A DNA stretch of 64,000 nt. Source: Phycisphaeraceae bacterium. GTDB taxonomy: Bacteria; Planctomycetota; Phycisphaerae; Phycisphaerales; UBA1924. The stretch lies in assembly GCA_019454185.1 (NCBI GenBank), contig CP075368.1, positions 3,327,649 to 3,391,648 on the forward strand. The letters run 5' to 3'. This document shows positions 60,401 through 64,000 of this stretch, piece after piece (the first letter of the stretch is position 1; every line of letters begins with the position of its first letter). A program made the position numbers and the translations under genes. The notes under the pieces were generated by a model. It was not told the DNA's origin, made no database searches, and saw only the letters and a program-made list of their open reading frames with translations.

Positions 60401-60795
60401 ATCGGTGTCATCACCGGCTCGACGCCGGGTGGCAGACTTGCTTTTGCCCCGGCCATTCTCTCGCCCACCAGCTGCCGGGCGCGGTAGATGTCTGTCCCCC
60501 ATTCGAACTCGACCCACACCAGCGAGAGCGAGATCGCAGAGGCCGAGCGCACTCGGCGCACGCCCGGGAGCCCATTCACGGCCGATTCAAGGGGAAACGT
60601 CACGTACTGCTCGACTTCGTCGGCCGCAAGCCCGCCCGCTTCGGTCAGTACGACCACGGTGGGCGCGTTGAGTTCGGGGAAGACGTCCACCGACATCTTC
60701 GGGAGCCGCGCCACGGTGTACACGAGCAGCGCCGCGGCGATAAGGATCACCAGCGTGGACTGCTTGAGCGAGAATGCGATCAGGTGCTTGAGCAT
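57478..60795 (-). CDS. Heavy-metal efflux RND pump (CusA/CzcA family)
   Basis: A 1105-residue inner-membrane transporter of the HME class. It starts 'MLKHLIAFSLKQSTLVILIA', has porter-domain text 'VDVFPELNAPTVVVLTEAGG', and the TM4 acidic motif 'GELVDDAIIDVENVHRRL'. The second half mirrors the first ('TLFGIAVRNGILLVNHYRHL'). The closing residues are charged ('RVSRAFKRRSS'). AAGGA lies before the ATG at 60795, 22 bases after the adaptor's stop. Metal specificity (Cu/Ag or Co/Zn/Cd) cannot be fixed from motifs alone. Confidence 0.94.
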   Translation of the reverse strand: MLKHLIAFSLKQSTLVILIAAALLVYTVARLPKMSVDVFPELNAPTVVVLTEAGGLAADEVEQYVTFPLESAVNGLPGVRRVRSASAISLSLVWVEFEWGTDIYRARQLVGERMAGAKASLPPGVEPVMTPISSITGEIMLLAVSSPDKTVTDLDLRAYAEFDLRNKLLAIPGVSQVSAIGGELPEYQINVKQERLSLYGLTVQDVVEAARKAHSTASAGYLRDVDRAELPMRQAARVTGVRDIAATKITMKDGLPITIGEVADVTLGGAPKRGTAANQGVPAVVLTIQKSPGMNTLQLTEAIDTALAQIEKSAPAGVFINKDVFRQSHFIQRSVDNVFKVLIEATVIVGVILILFLLNVRTTIITLTALPLSLATALLALDTLGMTLNVMTLGGLAVAIGELVDDAIIDVENVHRRLEENALLPEADRRGSVEIIYSASNEIRSSVVYATVLICIVFLPLMFLDGLEGRFFKPLAATYIVSIAASLVVALTVTPAMCKLLLKPKAPAASRDAAATHKHGHSKRDGFLVRWLKHRYEPSLRWSLSHRKLVVGAAMATTCLSLLLARTFGTSFLPEFNEGSFTVFVSSPPGTSLDESNRAAEAIEARLIRIEGVKSVTRRTGRAERDEHAEPVSNSELDILVAPRGDKTAIRSEIAAIATAVPGVTVQIGQPIEHRLSHILSGTPAAIAINVYGEDLPTLRQLARQIESELKELPGTRDVTANREVLVTSVPIRYRHQELAAAGLTPADAAEQVQMALFGEEVAEVNQGVRRYAMVVRLDESQRESIDQVQDLILRGTAEDGKPGPTVRLRDVADIGPEKTPNIIARENAQRKAVISCNVADGYNLGDLVAQVRARVEPIVQREGYLVEFGGQFEAQQSASRTLVYAGAGITIIMLMLLQLSTGSLKVAALVMINLPLATIGGITAVFITDSLLHAGGGTGLLKNTLALFGLGSRPYIAPVVSIASLVGFITLFGIAVRNGILLVNHYRHLIEIDRKPVGEAIVQGSVERLVPILMTALSAALGLLPLALASGKPGSELLAPLAVVVLGGLLTSTFLNVIVVPAGYALVHRVPPLDPCASSTPADANSAESSLLGRVSRAFKRRSS

Positions 60796-60817
60796 GATGG
60801 GTCCTTCGGCCGCGGGC

Positions 60818-62272
60818 TCAGTCGTTGCCTTCGTGGAACGTGCCGTCCGGGTGGAAGTGACCGCCCTTGGTGATGCTGCCGCTGGTGGCAACCATGAGCT
60901 GGTACACGCCGTCGAGGACGATCTCGTTGCCCTCGCCGACGCCGCTCTTGATGACGACCCAGCGCCCGTCGTCAAGTCCCAGGTCGGCCTCCATGCGGAT
61001 GGCCTTGTTCGGGTCTGCGGGGTCGCGTCGGAAGATGATTGCGGCGGTGCCGTCGCGCGCGACGCACTTGAGCGGGATGGCGAGTTCTTCGCGCCCGCCT
61101 CCGCTGGTGACGACCTCGAGGAACGCCGAGACCCCGGCCTTGGCCCAGGGAGGTGCGCTGGTTCCGACGGCGGGAGTCAGGACGAGTTCGAGCGTGCGGC
61201 GCTCGGCGTCGGCGGTGGGCGCGAGCATGAGCGTGCCGGTGAATCGGAGGGCGGATTCGCCCGAGTCGGTCCCCTTCATGGTCTGTGCCGCCTCCACGCT
61301 TGCCTGCTGGCCGTCCGCGAGTCGCGGGAGATCGCTCTGGAGACCGACGGCCCGGAACCGAACCTGGTCCGGTTGCACGGTCGAGAGGATGTGGGCGTGC
61401 TGGTCAATCACGCCCCCGGAAACGACGCTGAGATTCTCGACAACTCCCGGGGTCAGGGCGCGAACCTCGATCCCGTTGATCGTGCGCCAGCGTGGCGTGC
61501 TCGCATCGCTGGCCGAAGGCGAGCGGAGATCTGCGGCTGTGACACCCACGAGTGACGAAGCCGCTTCGTAGAGGAACGCCAGACGCGATGTTGCGGCGTC
61601 GAGCTGCGCCGCCGTCTCGGCCTTGCGGGCGAGCAGTTCGGCTTCTTTCTCCAGAGTCTCGGCGAGCTCCGACCGTGAGGACGCCAGCGCGGCTTTGGCC
61701 TGGGCAACCTCATCGCCGCGTGCGCCACCGGCGGCTTGAAGCTGTTCTAGCGTGGCCACCCGAACTGTCCAGAGATCGACGGCCTTCTGGATCTCGGTGT
61801 GGTGATTCTCGTGGGCAACCAGCATCGGATCGATGCTGTCAACGCCCGCCTGGGCCAGCTTCACCGACGCCTCGGCGTCGGCGAGTTCCTTCTGCATCTC
61901 GCGCCAACGCGGCGAGTCAAGGCGGTAGAGGGGCGTGCCTGTCGTGACCGGCTGATACTGCTGCACGAGTACTTCGACGGTTCCCGACGCAGCGGCTCTG
62001 TACTCCCGTCTGGCCGTCGGGAGCAACTCGAATCGTCCGGGGACGCGAAGGGTTCGGGCGACGTTGCGGCTCTCCACCCTGGCGAAGGTGATCCCCATGT
62101 TCTGGCGCACCGACGCGTTGATATCGACGCGGTTGGTGGGAGCCGGAGCGGCATCGCTTGCCTTTGATTCCGGCGCATCATTGGGCACTTTCTCGCACCC
62201 AAGCAGCGCAAGCCCCAGCAGGAGCGGCAGGGTCGACCGGGTCATGCGGTATCGCGGGCGGTGGGTTCTCAT
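60818..62272 (-). CDS. Heavy-metal RND adaptor lipoprotein (CusB/CzcB-like)
   Basis: A 484-residue periplasmic adaptor with lipobox 'ALLGC'. It has the barrel-sandwich part ('GTVEVLVQQYQPVTTGTPLY'), a long coiled-coil ('AKAALASSRSELAETLEKEA'), a second sandwich half ('APTADAERRTLELVLTP') and a His-containing end ('GGHFHPDGTFHEGND') as in metal-type adaptors. AAGGA ten bases before the ATG at 62272 supports it over an ATG at 62245. It starts 12 bases after the outer-membrane factor's stop. Confidence 0.93.
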   Translation of the reverse strand: MRTHRPRYRMTRSTLPLLLGLALLGCEKVPNDAPESKASDAAPAPTNRVDINASVRQNMGITFARVESRNVARTLRVPGRFELLPTARREYRAAASGTVEVLVQQYQPVTTGTPLYRLDSPRWREMQKELADAEASVKLAQAGVDSIDPMLVAHENHHTEIQKAVDLWTVRVATLEQLQAAGGARGDEVAQAKAALASSRSELAETLEKEAELLARKAETAAQLDAATSRLAFLYEAASSLVGVTAADLRSPSASDASTPRWRTINGIEVRALTPGVVENLSVVSGGVIDQHAHILSTVQPDQVRFRAVGLQSDLPRLADGQQASVEAAQTMKGTDSGESALRFTGTLMLAPTADAERRTLELVLTPAVGTSAPPWAKAGVSAFLEVVTSGGGREELAIPLKCVARDGTAAIIFRRDPADPNKAIRMEADLGLDDGRWVVIKSGVGEGNEIVLDGVYQLMVATSGSITKGGHFHPDGTFHEGND

Positions 62273-62284
62273 GGTCGGTGTCCT

Positions 62285-63778
62285 TCAGCGCTGCGCCGCG
62301 GAGTGGTTCGGCGTGGTCGTTGGTGCCGCCGGTGCGGGCACCTGGGGAGCGGGTGGTGGGATGCTGGGAGTCGGCGGCCCGATGAGCTCATCGAGTCGCA
62401 CGGCCGCGATCGACTCGCTCGCCCTCGCTTCAACGAGCCGGACCTTCGCGGCGTGCTGGGTCTTGAGGGATTCGAGGAGTAGCAAGGGATCGATCCTCCC
62501 GAGCGCCGCGACACGGCGCACATCCGCTTCCTGCTCGTCGGCGAGCGGCACGACGCTGGACTCGACAAGGGAACGCTGGGCCTTGCCCGCCTCGTGGCGT
62601 GTCAGGGCGATGGCGAGCCTGGAGGAGAGACGCTCGTAGGTCGTCTCGAATCGACCTCTTGCAACTTCGCGTTCGGCGGACGCCAAGGCAATGCCCTGCT
62701 GGTTGCGGTTCCAGAGTGGGATCGGAAGGGAAAGCCCAAGCAGGACTCTGTCGTCGCCCTGGTCGCTTCCGTAGCCCGGCCCGATGGTAAGGTCTGGGTA
62801 TTGCTTGCGCACTTCAGCTCGCAACCATTGCTCAGAGAGCTCGTACTCGGCGCGCACGGCAGCGAGTTCAGGGTTGCATGAATCCAGCAACGGCACGAGC
62901 TCGTCGGCGCTTGTCGTGCGTGCCGCGAATGTCAGCGTCGGCACAAGCGTGGTCGCGGCGTCCGGTGCAAGGCCGAGCATTGCCTTCAGTTGCAGTTCGA
63001 GCTCCTCTACCCTAGCGGTTGCCGCGATTAGGTCGGCCTCACGACCGGCAAGCTCCACGCGGAACAGGCGAGCATCGACGCGGGTCATGGAGCCCGCTTT
63101 CTCCTGCTGGTCCGCGAGCGATGCGATCTCACCGAGTCTTGTGATGAGTTCTTGGGTGACTTCGGCGAGAACTCGAGCGGCCGACCACTCGACCCACAGC
63201 TCTCGCAGTGCGGCTCTCGTTGCCCACTCCTTGGCAGCCACGCGGTCGAGTTCGGCGGCAAGTTCAGCGTCTGCTCTGGCTTTCTCGGCTTCCAGTCTGC
63301 CCGATATTGGGATCGTGATGCCGATGGTCGAACCGGCCACCCACGGGTTCGCCCCTCCACCCGCACCGGACACGATGCGTTCCAGATCGACACCGAGCAC
63401 GGGATCCTGCCAAAGGCCGGCATGGGCAGCGGTCGCACGGGTCACATTGGCCTCAAGGCGTGCCTGGCGCAGGTCCGGGTTGAACACCAGCGCGACCGCT
63501 TCGGCTTCGGCGAGTGAGATCCCATCCGACGGATCGAAGCCTTCGGCCTGGGAGCCACCCTCGACGCGATCGAGCGCGGCAGCAAACTCGCGGACCGACG
63601 AGTCCTCCGGTGATCGGCTGAGCCACGCGGATCTGGTTGCGTCCAGATCCAGCGGCTTCGGCTCGTAGGACTGGCAGCCGGCCAGGCTCGACAGCAAGCC
63701 CGCGAACAGTGCCTTTGAAGCGGCGGCGCACCGGCTGGCGTGCCGCGCGCGTGCGACGTTTGTGGACGCAGTTTTCAA
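62285..63778 (-). CDS. TolC-family outer-membrane factor of the metal pump (CusC/CzcC-like)
   Basis: A 497-residue outer-membrane channel lipoprotein (lipobox 'SLAGC'). TolC-type text includes 'SLAEAEAVALVFNPDLRQAR', 'LSLPIPLWNRNQQGIALASA' and two long coiled-coil repeats, plus a Pro-rich tail. The start is proposed as a TTG at 63778 with AGGAT eight bases before it, which gives a normal signal peptide; the open frame continues to 63892. It heads the minus-strand C-B-A-lipoprotein operon. Confidence 0.9.
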   Translation of the reverse strand: MKTASTNVARARHASRCAAASKALFAGLLSSLAGCQSYEPKPLDLDATRSAWLSRSPEDSSVREFAAALDRVEGGSQAEGFDPSDGISLAEAEAVALVFNPDLRQARLEANVTRATAAHAGLWQDPVLGVDLERIVSGAGGGANPWVAGSTIGITIPISGRLEAEKARADAELAAELDRVAAKEWATRAALRELWVEWSAARVLAEVTQELITRLGEIASLADQQEKAGSMTRVDARLFRVELAGREADLIAATARVEELELQLKAMLGLAPDAATTLVPTLTFAARTTSADELVPLLDSCNPELAAVRAEYELSEQWLRAEVRKQYPDLTIGPGYGSDQGDDRVLLGLSLPIPLWNRNQQGIALASAEREVARGRFETTYERLSSRLAIALTRHEAGKAQRSLVESSVVPLADEQEADVRRVAALGRIDPLLLLESLKTQHAAKVRLVEARASESIAAVRLDELIGPPTPSIPPPAPQVPAPAAPTTTPNHSAAQR

Positions 63779-64000
63779 GATGAGATCCTGATGGAGGTCG
63801 CGTCGAGACAGTCGGGTCAAGACGCGGACTGACGCACCGATACACAGACGCCCGGGCCTCGCCAGAATGGCGAAGCGATGTGGCGCGACCATGAACGATG
63901 ACAGTGGCCTAGATCAGCAGAGCGCAGCTCGTTCTTACGAGCCGCTGGGCGGCCGTGAGCGATGAGAGATGGGCCGGCCCTTGCACAAATAGCCCGCCCG
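63779..64000. other. Upstream region of the metal-pump operon
   Basis: No coding frame of its own and no clear promoter or metal-regulator operator (such as a MerR or CopY dyad) was recognised in these 222 bases. Confidence 0.4.

Noticed and set aside
58099..60873. Long plus-strand open frames of 467 and 440 codons
   Set aside because: They are antisense to the CusA/CzcA pump and contain no domain text.

Overview
The window is high-GC DNA from a planctomycete, most likely of the Phycisphaerae/Phycisphaerales lineage. The reasons are internal. Ten genes end in the same roughly 63-residue module: two EF-hand-like dockerin repeats, a four-cysteine pattern and a terminal Gly-Cys. One secreted protein ends in a VPAP-type PEP-CTERM-like tail. 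A TIGR02999-type ECF sigma factor sits directly before a Ser/Thr kinase with TPRs, a pairing common in planctomycetes. No rRNA gene, intact tRNA or CRISPR array was seen.

Region by region: 1-11.5 kb holds housekeeping and mixed genes (lamin-tail secreted protein at the edge, sulfotransferase, FAD oxidoreductase, LuxR regulator, Aat transferase, an unrecognised protein, PEP-CTERM protein, NIF3 protein, ComEC). 11.3-12.7 kb holds a large imperfect palindrome and a prepilin-like gene. 12.9-32.4 kb is a run of nine secreted 'GC-dockerin' proteins with very different N-terminal domains (beta-propeller-like repeats, beta-lactamase-family hydrolase, NxxGxxAF repeats, alpha/beta hydrolase, HAF repeats, metalloprotease with Ig domains, agmatine/peptidylarginine-deiminase-like enzyme, a lipoprotein), interrupted by a dihydrolipoamide dehydrogenase gene. 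32.6-35.6 kb holds RarA, a partner protein and a PlsC acyltransferase. 35.7-42.5 kb is a TetR-controlled drug-type RND pump operon (regulator, adaptor, pump, outer-membrane factor) with a paired operator in front. 42.5-46 kb is the ECF sigma factor and kinase pair.

46-54.9 kb looks like an integrated island. It starts at a stranded 3' tRNA/tmRNA-like fragment. It then carries a restriction-like nuclease candidate, a NUDIX hydrolase coupled to an unknown 484-residue protein, a ParB-DNA methyltransferase fusion, a possible nucleotide-modification protein, a HARE-HTH protein, small orphan genes, and a terminase-small-subunit-like gene with two short followers. No integrase, large terminase or structural gene is present. 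55-56.1 kb is the tenth GC-dockerin protein, on a SUMF1-fold domain. 56.9-63.8 kb is a heavy-metal RND operon in the order outer-membrane factor, adaptor, pump, His-rich lipoprotein, all on the minus strand.

The dockerin set probably shares one cell-surface attachment or export route, with the C-terminal module kept alike by gene conversion. The two RND systems divide into organic-compound export (plus strand, TetR) and metal export (minus strand). The most promising unexplained items are the four-cysteine GC-dockerin module as a sorting or anchoring tag, the 163-bp palindrome, the repeated 3'-UTR hairpin set, and the NUDIX/484-residue pair inside the island.
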